A stretch of 64,000 bases of DNA from Methylotenera sp. Its GTDB lineage: Bacteria; Pseudomonadota; Gammaproteobacteria; Burkholderiales; Methylophilaceae. The translations under genes were made by a program, and so were the position numbers. The notes below the pieces were generated by a model, which made no database searches, had not been told where the DNA came from, and worked only from the letters and a program-made list of their open reading frames with translations. The stretch is taken from contig JAUYAL010000006.1 in the NCBI GenBank assembly GCA_030693535.1, forward strand, positions 1-64,000, read 5' to 3'. Below, in pieces: positions 27,887 through 39,041 of this stretch; position 1 is the stretch's first letter; each line of letters opens with the position of its first letter.

Positions 27887-28197
27887 GTTTATTTCCTTTT
27901 GCTAACTACTTAATTACCAGTGATTTTTATAAAATTTACATCAAGTAATTTAAGCTTAAATCGTCAAGTTAAACCTTTTATTGCCGATAACACACTTGTA
28001 AACAATTTTAATTACTAAAGGTGATGTTTGATTGAGTAAGAAGAAGGGTATTTCTTGTCCTTTTCTTAGTTTGACTAGACAGTTGTGTCCGTAGAATGCA
28101 TATCGAATCTTTGTATACTGCATCGGAATTCAATATGTCTTGTTTTACTTATCATTTATCGTTGAAATTGTTTGCAAATATAAAATGGGAAGTATAT
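27887..28197. other. Divergent control region between flgB and flgA
   Basis: This 311-base gap separates the leftward flgB operon from rightward flgA. It is AT-rich and holds a strong plus-strand sigma-28 match at 27964-27990. I see no other gene in it. If flgA starts at the upstream ATG 28096 the gap shortens to 209 bases. Confidence 0.7.
27964..27990 (+). promoter_or_regulatory. Putative sigma-28 promoter upstream of flgA
   Basis: TCAAGTTA (27964-27971), then 11 bases, then GCCGATAA (27983-27990). The -10 element is an exact match to the sigma-28 consensus. The -35 side matches TAAAGTTT at 6 of 8, and the spacing between the four-base -35 core and the -10 is exactly 15. Transcription would start near 28000, leaving a long leader of about 200 bases before the preferred flgA start. 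Confidence 0.65.
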
Positions 28198-28932
28198 ATG
28201 GAGCGCGGGCGCTTCGGCTTTATGTTGCTGATGACTGTTTTAATGGTTGGAGGCAGTTCTGCATTAAATGCTGCAACTAATCAGGTCGGTGTAAACAAGC
28301 AATATCCTAAGCAAGATCTCACTTCAATCAAAAATAAGGTCGTTGAGTTTTTACAAACGCAAACAGTGGGGTACCCTGGTAAGGTAACAGTACAAGCTGG
28401 CGCTATTGATCCGAACTTGAAGTTAGCTCAATGCCAAGATGTTCAGGTTTTTTTACCTGCTGGCAGCCGTGCATGGGGTAAAACTAGTGTTGGTGTGCGA
28501 TGTAATACACCGAGTGCCTGGACAATCTATGTGCAGGCTACTGTTAATGTAGTTGCTCAGTATTTAGTTGCTGCAGCACCATTGGCGCAAGGTAGAGTTG
28601 TCACTCATGAAGATGTGTTGTTTCAGACGGGCGATCTTACGCAGTTGCCCGCAGGAATTTTTACTGACATGACGCAAGCGTTGGGGCGCATTGTTAATAT
28701 CTCGATGAATGCTGGCACTGTGCTTAGGCAAGAAATGCTAAAAGTTTCGCCTGTTGTACAACAAGGGCAGACTGTCATGATTACCTCAGCAGGTAAAGGC
28801 TTCCGTGTATCAGCAGAAGGTAAGGCGATGACCAAGGCAAATGAAGGGCAGGTTGTGCAGGTTAAAGTGGCTAATGGTCAAGTGGTGAGCGGTATTGCAC
28901 GCCAGGGTGGTCAAGTAGAGGTTGTTTTTTAA
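28198..28932 (+). CDS. flgA: Flagellar P-ring assembly chaperone FlgA
   Basis: FlgA is the periplasmic chaperone for FlgI. The frame is open from an ATG at 28096, but the start at 28198 is preferred. It has GGGAAG just upstream and puts a normal signal peptide at the N-terminus (MERGRFGFMLLMTVLMVGG, cut near SALNAA). The 244-residue product then shows the SAF-type domain: VVTHEDVLFQTGDLTQLPAG, the AGTVLRQEMLK segment and the C-terminal GQTVMITSAGKGFRVSAEGK. It sits divergently from the flgB operon. Confidence 0.92.
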   Translation: MERGRFGFMLLMTVLMVGGSSALNAATNQVGVNKQYPKQDLTSIKNKVVEFLQTQTVGYPGKVTVQAGAIDPNLKLAQCQDVQVFLPAGSRAWGKTSVGVRCNTPSAWTIYVQATVNVVAQYLVAAAPLAQGRVVTHEDVLFQTGDLTQLPAGIFTDMTQALGRIVNISMNAGTVLRQEMLKVSPVVQQGQTVMITSAGKGFRVSAEGKAMTKANEGQVVQVKVANGQVVSGIARQGGQVEVVF

Positions 28933-29005
28933 CTGGCATTGTTCAGTGGTGGCGACGTGGTTATTTATATTGTTGATAAATATTGTTTATTTTTAGAAAA
29001 AAGGC

Positions 29006-29032
29006 TAAAGTTCGCTTAAACTATGCCGATAT
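29006..29032 (+). promoter_or_regulatory. Sigma-28 (FliA) promoter of flgMN
   Basis: TAAAGTTC (29006-29013), 11 bases, then GCCGATAT (29025-29032). This matches TAAAGTTT-N11-GCCGATAA at 14 of 16 positions with perfect spacing. The flgM start is 58 bases downstream of the -10. FliA-driven flgM is well known in enterics, where it forms a feedback loop on the late regulon. Confidence 0.8.
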
Positions 29033-29089
29033 CTGCATTAAGGATGCGTGTATACGTATGAGCAGGTTAAGCAAAAAGGATGAAATGCC

Positions 29090-29428
29090 ATGAAAATCAA
29101 TGAAACAATTAAAAACACCGCTGGCTTAGGCCTTGATAAAGCAAGTGTTGAAAAAGCAAATGCGGCTAAGGTTGAGGCTGATGCTAAGCAAAAGGCTGAG
29201 AAATCTATAACAGGTGATAAATCTTCTGGTAATGTGACGTTGTCACCGCTGTCAGCTAAATTACAAACCCTGGAAACTAAAGTTAAAGCAAGTAATGTTT
29301 ATGATGCAGAGAAGGTTGATGCGATTAAATCAGCAATTGCTGGTGGGCAGTTTTCTGTGAATTCAGAAAAAGTGGCTGATGGCTTAATTGAAACAGTGAA
29401 AGATTTATTAACAAGTCGTTTTGCTTAA
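29090..29428 (+). CDS. flgM: Anti-sigma-28 factor FlgM
   Basis: FlgM holds FliA inactive until the hook is complete, then is exported. The 112-residue product is polar and probably unfolded over the first ~55 residues (Lys/Ala/Glu-rich). The C-terminal sigma-binding segment reads VTLSPLSAKLQTLETKV, then VDAIKSAIAGGQFSVNSEKV and ADGLIETVKDLL. AAAAAGGATG-type ribosome site. flgN follows after 9 bases. Confidence 0.93.
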   Translation: MKINETIKNTAGLGLDKASVEKANAAKVEADAKQKAEKSITGDKSSGNVTLSPLSAKLQTLETKVKASNVYDAEKVDAIKSAIAGGQFSVNSEKVADGLIETVKDLLTSRFA

Positions 29429-29437
29429 TCTTTAATT

Positions 29438-29911
29438 ATGGTTAACACATCTTCCATTCAACCTGTCAGCTTTACACAAGACACTCTGTTAGTAGCAGAG
29501 TTAATTGCGTTGCTAGAGCGTGAGCAGGCACACTTGGTAAAAGCTGATGTTGATGCGATAGAAGCAATCCTGGAAGAAAAGTCATTATTATTGCAACGCT
29601 TGAATCTTGCTGCGAAAGCACGCTATCAGTTGTTACAGGCAAATGGCTTTTCATCCAATGAGTCTGGTATGAGCGATTGGGTTGAAAAGCAGGCAAAAAA
29701 AGATATCACAGCGGCTTGGGTCGTCTTCCAAAAGTCTCTCGCACAAGCAAAAGAGCTAAACAGATTAAACGGTACTTTAATTAGTAAGCACTTTAATCGC
29801 AACCAAGAGTTGTTGAATCATTTGCAAGGCAATAATGATGCTAATTCCGTATATGGTCCAGATGGGCAAGCAAAGTCAAAAGGACCTTCTCGTTCTGGTT
29901 TGATAGTTTAG
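29438..29911 (+). CDS. flgN: FlgN-type chaperone for FlgK and FlgL
   Basis: FlgN escorts the junction proteins FlgK and FlgL to the export gate. The 157-residue product is helical. It has the typical LLEREQAHLVKADVDAIEAI and LEEKSLLLQRLNLAAKARYQ runs (about residues 27-66) and ends in a Gly/Ser tail with YGPDGQAKSKGPSRSGL. It is placed directly after flgM, the usual arrangement. Confidence 0.92.
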   Translation: MVNTSSIQPVSFTQDTLLVAELIALLEREQAHLVKADVDAIEAILEEKSLLLQRLNLAAKARYQLLQANGFSSNESGMSDWVEKQAKKDITAAWVVFQKSLAQAKELNRLNGTLISKHFNRNQELLNHLQGNNDANSVYGPDGQAKSKGPSRSGLIV

Positions 29912-30040
29912 GTACTTCCGATCTTTTCAATTCAAGCAGTTCTTGCTGCTTACAGTTCCTAAAATAAGTAATTCTTTGGCCTCATGGCCTCTTTCTATAA
30001 GTATTTTGTATTAACTATCTATCGCTTTTAATTCTCAGCT

Positions 30041-31909
30041 TTATAGGTAAGATGTGTAGTCGACACCGCTTGCTTGTTCTTCCAATACTTGCAGGAATGC
30101 ATCACCATATCGTGTCAGCTTTGCTTGACCTACACCGCTAATCTTACCCATTTCAGTGAGGCTCTCTGGACGATGATTCATAATTTCAAGCAGGGTACTG
30201 TCATGAAAAATGAGGTAGGGTGGCACGCCTTGTTCTTTTGCAAGTTCAGTGCGTTTGGCCTTCAGTGCTTGCCATAATGGATCATCTGCAAGACCTGCAT
30301 AGGCTTCTTTGACTCTTGCACCTCGTTCAATCTTGCTCACACGTTTGGTAACTTCTTGATCTTGTCGTAGCCATACGCTTACTTCACCACGTAAAATAGG
30401 ACGAGCGGTTTCACTGAGGCGTAGTCCACCAAACGCATCCATGTCAGTTTCTAGGTGTCCATTTGCAACCAGTTGCCTAAATACGCTACTCCATTGTGCT
30501 TGTGACAAAGTCTTTCCAATACCGAATGTACTCAACTCTTGATGCTTAAATTGTTCAACTTTAGGTGTTAGTTTCCCAAGTAGTACATCAATTAGATGTA
30601 CCACGCCAAATCTTTGTCCTGTGCGATATACGCATGATAATGCCATCTGTGAAGCTTGAGTTCCATCCCAGTTATCTGTAGGTGTTAGACAGTTATCACA
30701 TTGACCACAGTTACCTGGGTGCTGTTCTCCAAAATAGTGCAATATGGTTTGGTGTCTGCATGCGGTAGATTCGCAGAAGCCGAGTAGTGCGTCCAATTTT
30801 TGACGTTCTACATGCTGGCGTTCCGGTGATGCGTCACTGTTTTCAAGCATTTGTTTCATGTTGACCACATCACCTAGGCCATAAGTCATCCAAGCGTTGG
30901 CTGGTAGACCATCTCTGCCCGCACGACCAGTTTCTTGATAGTAGCCTTCCATGCTTTTTGGTAAATCCAGATGTGCGACAAAGCGCACATTAGGTTTATC
31001 AATGCCCATACCAAAAGCGACTGTAGCCACCATTATTACGCCTTCTTCGCGTAAAAAGCGTCTTTGATTGTTGTGACGTATGTTTGCATCAAGCCCAGCA
31101 TGATAAGGCAAGGCATCCCATCCTTTTGACTTTAGCCATTCGGCGGTATCTTCAACTTTGCGCCGTGATAAGCAGTAAATAATACCAGCATCATTCGGGT
31201 GTTCAGACTCAATAAATGCTTCTAGTTGCTGGCGTGCGTTTGCTTTAGGTAAAACACGGTATTTGATATTAGGGCGATCAAAACTTGAAATAAATTGACG
31301 AGCATTTTCAAGCGTCAATCGCTCTATAATTTCAGCTCTAGTAGGTGCGTCAGCCGTCGCTGTGAGTGCGATTCTAGGTATGCGTGGGAAACGCTCATGC
31401 AGCACGGTAAGTTTGCGATATTCTGGCCTGAAATCGTGACCCCATTGAGAAACGCAATGTGCTTCATCAATGGCAAATAATGCAATACCAATGCTGTCCT
31501 CAATTTGCTCTAGCAAAGTTAGAAAGTTAGGCATGAGTAAACGTTCAGGCGCAACGTACAACACTTGCAGTTCACCACGTAGCAATGCCGCAGTGATGTC
31601 ACTAAATTGCTCAGCATTGAGACTGGAGTTTAGAAATGCAGCCTTTACACCCAGTTGCTTCAGTGCATCGACTTGATCTTGCATCAATGCAATGAGTGGT
31701 GATACCACAACACCTACGCCTTTGCGTAATAGGGCCGGTAGTTGATAGCATAACGATTTTCCACCACCAGTCGGCATCAGAACAAGGGCATCTCCACCCT
31801 CGACCATATGTTCAACAATTTCTTGTTGCTCACCACGAAAAGTAGTGTAACCGAACACATCCTGAAGGCAGGCGTGTGCGGTAATGTGACGAACTGATGA
31901 GTTTAACAA
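30041..31909 (-). CDS. recQ: ATP-dependent DNA helicase RecQ
   Basis: RecQ is a 3'-5' helicase in recombination repair. The 622-residue product has the full set: Walker [17 protein letters not shown] (near 52), DEAH box as [20 protein letters not shown], the [12 protein letters not shown] helicase motif, and [13 protein letters not shown] zinc-binding cluster (CESTACRHQ, then GNCGQCDNC, about 375-405), a winged-helix region and a C-terminal HRDC domain ([18 protein letters not shown]) follow. It is convergent with flgN, with ~130 bases between. Confidence 0.97.
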   Translation of the reverse strand: MLNSSVRHITAHACLQDVFGYTTFRGEQQEIVEHMVEGGDALVLMPTGGGKSLCYQLPALLRKGVGVVVSPLIALMQDQVDALKQLGVKAAFLNSSLNAEQFSDITAALLRGELQVLYVAPERLLMPNFLTLLEQIEDSIGIALFAIDEAHCVSQWGHDFRPEYRKLTVLHERFPRIPRIALTATADAPTRAEIIERLTLENARQFISSFDRPNIKYRVLPKANARQQLEAFIESEHPNDAGIIYCLSRRKVEDTAEWLKSKGWDALPYHAGLDANIRHNNQRRFLREEGVIMVATVAFGMGIDKPNVRFVAHLDLPKSMEGYYQETGRAGRDGLPANAWMTYGLGDVVNMKQMLENSDASPERQHVERQKLDALLGFCESTACRHQTILHYFGEQHPGNCGQCDNCLTPTDNWDGTQASQMALSCVYRTGQRFGVVHLIDVLLGKLTPKVEQFKHQELSTFGIGKTLSQAQWSSVFRQLVANGHLETDMDAFGGLRLSETARPILRGEVSVWLRQDQEVTKRVSKIERGARVKEAYAGLADDPLWQALKAKRTELAKEQGVPPYLIFHDSTLLEIMNHRPESLTEMGKISGVGQAKLTRYGDAFLQVLEEQASGVDYTSYL

Positions 31910-31954
31910 TTAAACTGAGCCAGCCATTGAGCGATGTTTGCTTTTGCTACTTGC

Positions 31955-33550
31955 TTATTCAACACCTTGACTTAATAGGTAGTCTTCATAGTTACCAGTA
32001 AAGTCTACAATACCATCTGTTTTAATTTCGATGATACGTGTAGCAATTGAACTCACAAACTCACGGTCATGGCTTACAAAGAATAGGGTGCCTTTGTATT
32101 TATCAAGTGCGGTATTTAGTGCTTCAATAGATTCCATGTCCATGTGGTTGGTTGGCTCGTCCATTAGTAATACATTGGTTTTTCCGAGCATTAGTTTGCC
32201 GTACAACATGCGGCCTTTTTCACCACCTGAAAGTACTTTGACTGATTTCTTGATGTCGTCACCAGAGAACAGTAGGCGACCTAGCATGCTACGCACGGTT
32301 TGGTCATCATCGCCTTGCTGGGTAAACTTGCTCATCCATTCGAACAGTTCATCACCATCTTCAAACTCGTATTCATGGTCTTGTGCAAAATAGCCAATTT
32401 TTGCTTTTTCTGCCCATTTAACTTCGCCATGTTTTGGTTCTAAATCTCCAGCTAAACAACGTAAGAATGTTGTTTTACCGATACCGTTTTCACCAATAAT
32501 GGCAACTTTTTCACCAGCTTCAAACATCATATCGACATCATTAAACAGCGGGCGGTCGAAGCCATGACTGAGTTTCTTCAACTCAACGGCATTGCGATGT
32601 AGTTTTTCGCGCTCGTCATATTCAAAGCGGATAAATGGATATTGGCGTGAAGATGGTTTAAATTCTTCAATCTTGATTTTATCAATCTGTTTGGCACGAC
32701 TGGTTGCTTGTTTAGCTTTAGAGGCGTTTGCAGAGAACCGACGCACGAAATCTTGTAAATCGGCAATTTGTTGTTTAGCTTTTGCGTTGTCTTTAGCTTG
32801 TTGCGCACGTGCAGCAGTGCTTGCTTCCATGTAGTCATCGTAGTTACCTGGATACACAGCAATTTTCCCGTAGTCCATGTCGCAAGTATGTGTACATACT
32901 TGATTTAAAAAGTGTCGATCATGGGAAATAATAATCATGGTACAGCTACGGTTATTCAGCACATCTTCTAACCACCGTATGGTATTAATATCCAAGTTGT
33001 TGGTTGGTTCATCAAGAAGTAGGATGTCTGGGTTGGCAAACAACGCTTGAACGAGCAATACACGTAATTTCCAGCCAGGTGCAACAGCACTCATCGGGCC
33101 GTTGTGTTGTTCAATCGGGATTCCAACACCTAGTAGTAACTCACCTGCGCGTGCCTCTGCGGTATAGCCATCGTATTCAGCAAACACAGCCTCAAGTTCG
33201 GCTGCGCGCATGTAGTCATCTTCAGTGGCCTCTAAGTTGGCGTAGATGGCATTTTTCTCGACATTTGCTTTCCACATCTGGTCATGACCCATCATGACTA
33301 CGTCCAGCACACGCTGATCTTCGTAAGCAAACTGATCTTGACGCAAGAAAGCCATGCGTTCATTGTTATCTAACGAAATATTTCCAGATGTCGGTTCTAA
33401 GACCTTTGCCAGAATTTTCATGTAGGTTGATTTGCCGCAACCATTAGCACCAATTAAGCCATAGCGATTACCATCGCCAAATTTAACTGAGATGTTTTCA
33501 AATAGTGGCTTTGCGCCAAACTGCATCGTGATATTGTTAGAAATTAACAA
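31955..33550 (-). CDS. ybiT: ABC-F family ATPase YbiT
   Basis: ABC-F proteins are soluble twin ATPases that act on ribosomes rather than transport. The 531-residue product closely follows E. coli YbiT from memory, starting [20 protein letters not shown]. It has two Walker A motifs (GANGCGKST near 34, GENGIGKTT near 350), signature [18 protein letters not shown], and Walker B/D-loops DEPTNNLD and DEPTNHMD. The inter-domain linker is rich in Lys and Arg (about 240-300). It is a single gene downstream of the nitroreductase and upstream of recQ, all leftward. Confidence 0.95.
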   Translation of the reverse strand: MLISNNITMQFGAKPLFENISVKFGDGNRYGLIGANGCGKSTYMKILAKVLEPTSGNISLDNNERMAFLRQDQFAYEDQRVLDVVMMGHDQMWKANVEKNAIYANLEATEDDYMRAAELEAVFAEYDGYTAEARAGELLLGVGIPIEQHNGPMSAVAPGWKLRVLLVQALFANPDILLLDEPTNNLDINTIRWLEDVLNNRSCTMIIISHDRHFLNQVCTHTCDMDYGKIAVYPGNYDDYMEASTAARAQQAKDNAKAKQQIADLQDFVRRFSANASKAKQATSRAKQIDKIKIEEFKPSSRQYPFIRFEYDEREKLHRNAVELKKLSHGFDRPLFNDVDMMFEAGEKVAIIGENGIGKTTFLRCLAGDLEPKHGEVKWAEKAKIGYFAQDHEYEFEDGDELFEWMSKFTQQGDDDQTVRSMLGRLLFSGDDIKKSVKVLSGGEKGRMLYGKLMLGKTNVLLMDEPTNHMDMESIEALNTALDKYKGTLFFVSHDREFVSSIATRIIEIKTDGIVDFTGNYEDYLLSQGVE

Positions 33551-33655
33551 AATTTAAGACCTTAAAAATAAATTAAATACAAAAAGTGTTGTCTAGTTTA
33601 AATGGTGAAGTTAGCCGACATTATTACTGATCGCTATATTTCTATAAACGAATGC

Positions 33656-34258
33656 TTAAAATTGGTTATAAATAACGACTTCATCCATTGGTAGTTGTCC
33701 ACCTCGTGGCATTGCTTCTTTTAATGCTTTACCAACGACGACAAACATCGCAGGGATATGGTCTTCAGGTAGCTTTAACAATTGAGCTACAGCATCAAAA
33801 TCAAATCCGTCCATTGGACAGGTATCGTAGCCCATTTCTTTGGCAGCTAGCATGATGGTGGTGGCGGCCATGCCACATGAGCGCATGGCTTCATCGCGTT
33901 GTATTTGCGCGTTGCCATCGTAATATTGACCAATTGCAGGTACTAAGATGTCCTGCACGGGCTTGGCTGCATTTGCCCAATAACGTTCAGGCTGTTTAGC
34001 CCATGCTTTTAAATCGGCAGTCAGTACAATTAGCAGTGAGGCTTCTTCAACCTGTGCTTGATTCCAGCTCACGCTACGGATTTGGTGGCGCAAGTTAGGG
34101 TCTGTGACAATCACAAAGCGCCAATTTTGAATATTAAATGCGGTAGGTGATAGCATTGCTAGAGACAGGAGTTGAGATATCTCTTCCTCAGTCATTTTAT
34201 GTTGTGGATCGTACGCTTTAATTGAGCGTCGTTCGATAATGGCTTGGCTTACTTTCAT
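33656..34258 (-). CDS. Nitroreductase family flavoprotein
   Basis: A 200-residue FMN-dependent nitroreductase-like protein with ERRSIKAYDPQHKMTEEEI at the N-terminus (the RRS/RRSIR-type FMN contact), LSPTAFNIQNWRFVIV and a C-terminal IPAMFVVVGKALKEAMPRGG. It probably reduces quinones, nitro compounds or enoyl groups with NAD(P)H; the substrate cannot be told. The start at 34258 is chosen because its ATG overlaps the stop of the upstream Gre-like gene (ATGA at 34255-34258), implying coupling. The frame is open further upstream to 34315. Confidence 0.88.
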   Translation of the reverse strand: MKVSQAIIERRSIKAYDPQHKMTEEEISQLLSLAMLSPTAFNIQNWRFVIVTDPNLRHQIRSVSWNQAQVEEASLLIVLTADLKAWAKQPERYWANAAKPVQDILVPAIGQYYDGNAQIQRDEAMRSCGMAATTIMLAAKEMGYDTCPMDGFDFDAVAQLLKLPEDHIPAMFVVVGKALKEAMPRGGQLPMDEVVIYNQF

Positions 34259-34761
34259 GATTGGTAGTGAATGTCCAAAATTTCTAAATTGATATTGCCC
34301 GCAGGGCGTTGCCAAATGACCGTATCTCCGATTTTTTGGCCGATTAATGATTTTGCTAGAGGAGAGACCCAGCTAACTTTGTTAATACTTGCGTCTGCTT
34401 CATCTTCGCCTACGATATGAAATGTATGTTGAGCGCCACTGTCATCTTGTACTTGAATCGTTGCACCGAACAATACTGTTTCATGGGTTTGTTTGCTAGG
34501 ATCCACTAAGATTGCAGAGTCTAAACGTGCGCGGACATAACGTAAGTCACGTTCGATTTCTGCTACTTTATCTTTTGAAAAAGTATCCTCTGCTGTTAGC
34601 TTTAAGTGATTTAGTTCCGCGATTAAAGATTCTTCTAAAGTTTGCAGCTCAAGTGCGCCAGTAGGCGTCACGTAATTAGGATGTTCGCTAATTGGACGCT
34701 CAACAAGCTCTTTACCATTAGCTTGTTCAAATCTTTCTTCATTAACGAATGCGCGGCTCAT
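34255..34761 (-). CDS. GreA/GreB-family protein with short coiled coil
   Basis: A 168-residue protein whose C-terminal half (VLFGATIQVQDDSGAQHTFHIVGEDEAD, read as GATIQVQDDSG plus HTFHIVGEDEAD, then ISWVSPLAKSLIGQKIGDTVIW as SPLAKSLIGQKIGDTV) is the FKBP-like domain of GreA/GreB. The N-terminal coiled coil is about 20 residues shorter than in true GreA/GreB, and the acidic tip (GDxSEN) that stimulates RNA cleavage is absent. It may bind RNA polymerase like Rnk rather than rescue backtracked complexes. AGGAGGCAGTC precedes the ATG. It is coupled to the nitroreductase. Confidence 0.85.
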   Translation of the reverse strand: MSRAFVNEERFEQANGKELVERPISEHPNYVTPTGALELQTLEESLIAELNHLKLTAEDTFSKDKVAEIERDLRYVRARLDSAILVDPSKQTHETVLFGATIQVQDDSGAQHTFHIVGEDEADASINKVSWVSPLAKSLIGQKIGDTVIWQRPAGNINLEILDIHYQS

Positions 34762-34776
34762 AATGACTGCCTCCTG

Positions 34777-36384
34777 TTATTCCCATTCAATCGTTGCTGG
34801 TGGTTTACCAGAAACATCATATACAACACGGTTTATACCACGAACCTCATTGATAATTCGGTTAGATACACGGCCTAATAACGCATATGGTAACTCTGCC
34901 CAATGCGCTGTCATAAAGTCGCTAGTCACTACTGCGCGTAAAGCGACTACATAATCGTAGGTGCGGCCATCACCCATTACACCTACTGATTTGACAGGTA
35001 AAAACACAGTAAATGCCTGACTTGTTAGTTCATACCAGCTTTTACCAGTGGTTTCATCTTTAGTGTTACGTAGTTCTTCAATAAAAATAGCATCGGCACG
35101 GCGTAGTAGATCTGCAAAGTCTTTTTTGATCTCACCTAAGATACGCACACCTAAGCCTGGTCCAGGGAACGGATGGCGATATACCATGTCAGCAGGTAAG
35201 CCAAGCGCAACGCCAAGTTCACGTACTTCATCTTTAAATAGGTCCCGTAACGGCTCCAGTAGTTTTAGACCCAATTGTTCAGGTAGTCCACCTACGTTGT
35301 GATGGCTTTTAATAGTCACGGCTTTTTTAGATTTAGCACCGCCTGATTCAATCACATCTGGGTAAATCGTGCCTTGTGCTAGGAAGGTTGCGCCTTTATG
35401 GCCGCCTGTGCCCGCTTTTAGTTTGGCAGCTTCGGCTTTAAATACCTCTACAAACTCACGGCCAATAATTTTGCGCTTAGCTTCTGGATCGCTCACACCT
35501 GCTAAATGTCCCATAAATTGGTCTGTTGCATCTACGCGTATTACGTTCACATGTAAGCGCCCTGCAAACATATCCATGACTAGGTCGCCTTCATTTAGCC
35601 GAAGCAAACCATGGTCAACGAACACACAGGTAAGTTGATCGCCAATTGCACGATGAATCAATGCAGCAGCAACGCTAGAGTCCACGCCACCAGATAAACC
35701 TAAAATGACCTCTTCATCACCTACTTGTGCTTTGATTTTAGCTACGGCCTCTGCAATGTAGTCACCCATTATCCAGTCAGGTTTTGCGCCGCATATCTCA
35801 AGCACAAAGCGATTGAGCATGGCTTGGCCTTGTTTAGTGTGCGTCACTTCTGGGTGAAATTGCACCGCATAAAACTTGCGGTCTTCATCGGCCATCGCAG
35901 CAATAGGGGTAGTGTCGTTGCTTGCAATTACTTTAAAGCCAGACGGTAGCTCTGTTACTTTATCGCCATGACTCATCCATACGTCAATCAGACCGTGTCC
36001 TTCAGCATTCGTGCTGTCTTGAATGTCACGGAATAGGGCTGAGTGGCCACGAGCACGCACTTGAGCGTAACCGAACTCTCGTTTATGGCCAGCTTCAACT
36101 TTTCCACCAAGTTGTTGTGCCATGGTTTGCATACCATAGCAAATGCCTAAGACTGGCACGCCAAGTTCAAATACAGCCTGTGGCGCTTTATCTGTTTCTT
36201 CTTCGTACACACTCGCATGGCTACCAGAAAGGATGATGCCATCTGCGCCAAAGCTACGCACGAAGTCGTCAGTTACGTCACATGGATGAATTTCACAATA
36301 CACATGGGCTTCACGTACGCGGCGAGCAATCAGTTGAGTAACTTGAGAGCCAAAGTCGAGGATTAGAATTTTGGAATGAGTCAT
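34777..36384 (-). CDS. guaA: GMP synthase (glutamine-hydrolysing)
   Basis: GuaA converts XMP, ATP and glutamine to GMP. The 535-residue product has an N-terminal class I glutamine amidotransferase (nucleophile in [17 protein letters not shown] near Cys 83, His/Glu pair in [11 protein letters not shown]), the ATP-PPase loop [16 protein letters not shown] near 230-245, and the C-terminal dimerisation domain ending KPPATIEWE. It is slightly longer than the usual ~525. It lies 90 bases downstream of guaB, with a long hairpin in between. Confidence 0.97.
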   Translation of the reverse strand: MTHSKILILDFGSQVTQLIARRVREAHVYCEIHPCDVTDDFVRSFGADGIILSGSHASVYEEETDKAPQAVFELGVPVLGICYGMQTMAQQLGGKVEAGHKREFGYAQVRARGHSALFRDIQDSTNAEGHGLIDVWMSHGDKVTELPSGFKVIASNDTTPIAAMADEDRKFYAVQFHPEVTHTKQGQAMLNRFVLEICGAKPDWIMGDYIAEAVAKIKAQVGDEEVILGLSGGVDSSVAAALIHRAIGDQLTCVFVDHGLLRLNEGDLVMDMFAGRLHVNVIRVDATDQFMGHLAGVSDPEAKRKIIGREFVEVFKAEAAKLKAGTGGHKGATFLAQGTIYPDVIESGGAKSKKAVTIKSHHNVGGLPEQLGLKLLEPLRDLFKDEVRELGVALGLPADMVYRHPFPGPGLGVRILGEIKKDFADLLRRADAIFIEELRNTKDETTGKSWYELTSQAFTVFLPVKSVGVMGDGRTYDYVVALRAVVTSDFMTAHWAELPYALLGRVSNRIINEVRGINRVVYDVSGKPPATIEWE

Positions 36385-36402
36385 TTTTTAGTCACAAAAT
36401 GC

Positions 36403-36450
36403 ACAGAGAACACAATGCCAAAGAAATTTCTCTGGCATTGTGTTCTCTGT
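36403..36450 (-). repeat. Perfect 18-bp inverted repeat between guaB and guaA
   Basis: The left arm at 36403-36420 (begins ACAGAGAACACA, ends ATGCCA) is the exact reverse complement of the right arm at 36433-36450. The 12-base loop itself contains the self-complementary AGAAATTTCT. It fills most of the 90-base gap between guaB and guaA. On the minus strand only a short ATTTTG follows, so it is not a classical terminator. It may be an mRNA processing or stability element, an attenuator, or one copy of a dispersed palindrome family. Confidence 0.9.
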
Positions 36451-36474
36451 TGTTAAAGTTAATATTAAATTGAA

Positions 36475-37962
<1,488 letters not shown>

Positions 37963-38106
37963 TTATACAGATTTATAATCGACTTAGCGAGAGTGTCGAT
38001 CATTTATTTGTAAACTTAAAATGATAACAAACGTTAAATCCGATACTTGCTAGTAACCTAGAATAGCAATAATATGACTAAAAACCTATTAAACAAAGGG
38101 GTGTGT

Positions 38107-38616
38107 ATGTTAGTTCGCTTGTTGTTGCTGTGTTTGGCGATAGTGCCTCTGATGGCAAACGCTGAAATTTACAAATGGAAAGATAAGGATGGTGTCACTC
38201 GTTATAGTGATATTCCACCACCTTCCAACATTAAGCAGGAGTCAATCCGTGGTAAGAAAGTAGCTAAACCAACAGGGCAGGCACCACTTACCCCAGTTGA
38301 AGGTGATATAGCAACTTCTGTCAATAGAAATAAAACAACAGAAAAGGCTAAGGAAACTAGTGCTAGTCAAGACGAGGCGGCTAAAAAACGTGCTCAAGAT
38401 GCTGAGGTGCAAAAAGCGGCGGACCAGCAGAAGCAGGCGGAGTTGAAAATTAAGCAGGAGAATTGTGCAGCTGCCAGAAAAAATCTAGTAACGTATTCTA
38501 CAGGCGGTAGAATTTCTAAGATCAACGATCAGGGGGAGAGGGAGTACCTTGGTGATGAAGATTTAGATGCAGGTAAAGCTGATGCACAAAAAGATGTAGA
38601 CGCTTATTGTGATTAA
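38107..38616 (+). CDS. Secreted DUF4124 domain protein
   Basis: A 169-residue protein with a signal peptide (MLVRLLLLCLAIVPLMANA, cut before EIYKWKDKDG). The DUF4124 motif IYKWKDKDGVTRYSDIPPP follows at about 21-39. A Lys/Gln/Ala-rich, probably coiled middle and a C-terminal region with AARKNLVTYSTGGRISKIND complete it. DUF4124 proteins are common in proteobacterial envelopes; function is unknown. The start at 38107 is chosen because AAAGGGG is well spaced and the signal peptide is complete; an upstream in-frame ATG lies at 38074. Confidence 0.85.
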   Translation: MLVRLLLLCLAIVPLMANAEIYKWKDKDGVTRYSDIPPPSNIKQESIRGKKVAKPTGQAPLTPVEGDIATSVNRNKTTEKAKETSASQDEAAKKRAQDAEVQKAADQQKQAELKIKQENCAAARKNLVTYSTGGRISKINDQGEREYLGDEDLDAGKADAQKDVDAYCD

Positions 38617-38636
38617 AGTTTGAGTTGTCTGTATTT

Positions 38637-38664
38637 AAAATGGGCGCGTCATGCGCCCATTTTT
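38637..38664. terminator. Bidirectional terminator
   Basis: AAAATGGGCGC (38637-38647) pairs perfectly with GCGCCCATTTT (38653-38663) around the loop GTCAT, with T-runs on both strands. It serves the DUF4124 gene from the left and rnfH from the right. Confidence 0.92.
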
Positions 38665-38705
38665 GTATCGCTAAGGCGTTGCTCTGACAATAGCTAGAGT
38701 AAATT

Positions 38706-39029
38706 TTACACGGCTAGGTCGCCACCGCCTTTTTTCATAATTTTTCCATCAGCAGCTCTCTGTTTTCTTACTTCTTTAGGATCAGCTATTAGCGGACGAT
38801 AAATTTCTACGCGATCTAAATGGCGAAGCTTTGTGTCTAGTTTAGTCAACTTGCCAAAAATACCTACTTTGTTAATGCTTAAATCAATTTCAGGAAACTT
38901 CGTCATAATGCCTGAGGCAATGATTGCTTCTTCTGCGGTGGTACCGTCTTCAACTTTGATTGGAATGATTAATTGCTCATCTGGTAAAGCATATGCTACT
39001 TCTACGGTTACTTCATTGGGAGTGTTCAT
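38706..39029 (-). CDS. rnfH: RnfH family ubiquitin-like protein
   Basis: A 107-residue RnfH-type protein with a beta-grasp fold. It has VTVEVAYALPDEQLIIPIKV at the start, DLSINKVGIFGKLTKLDTKL in the middle and RVEIYRPLIADPKEVRKQRA near the end. Function is not firmly known. It lies 12 bases downstream of ratA, the conserved ratA-rnfH pair next to smpB; in E. coli these appear as the toxin-antitoxin-like ratAB locus. Confidence 0.93.
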   Translation of the reverse strand: MNTPNEVTVEVAYALPDEQLIIPIKVEDGTTAEEAIIASGIMTKFPEIDLSINKVGIFGKLTKLDTKLRHLDRVEIYRPLIADPKEVRKQRAADGKIMKKGGGDLAV

Positions 39030-39041
39030 TGTAATCTTTCA

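Noticed and set aside
29912..30040. AAGCAG/CTGCTT hairpin between flgN and recQ as a bidirectional terminator.
   Set aside because: The stem is 6 bp and no T-run follows on either strand.
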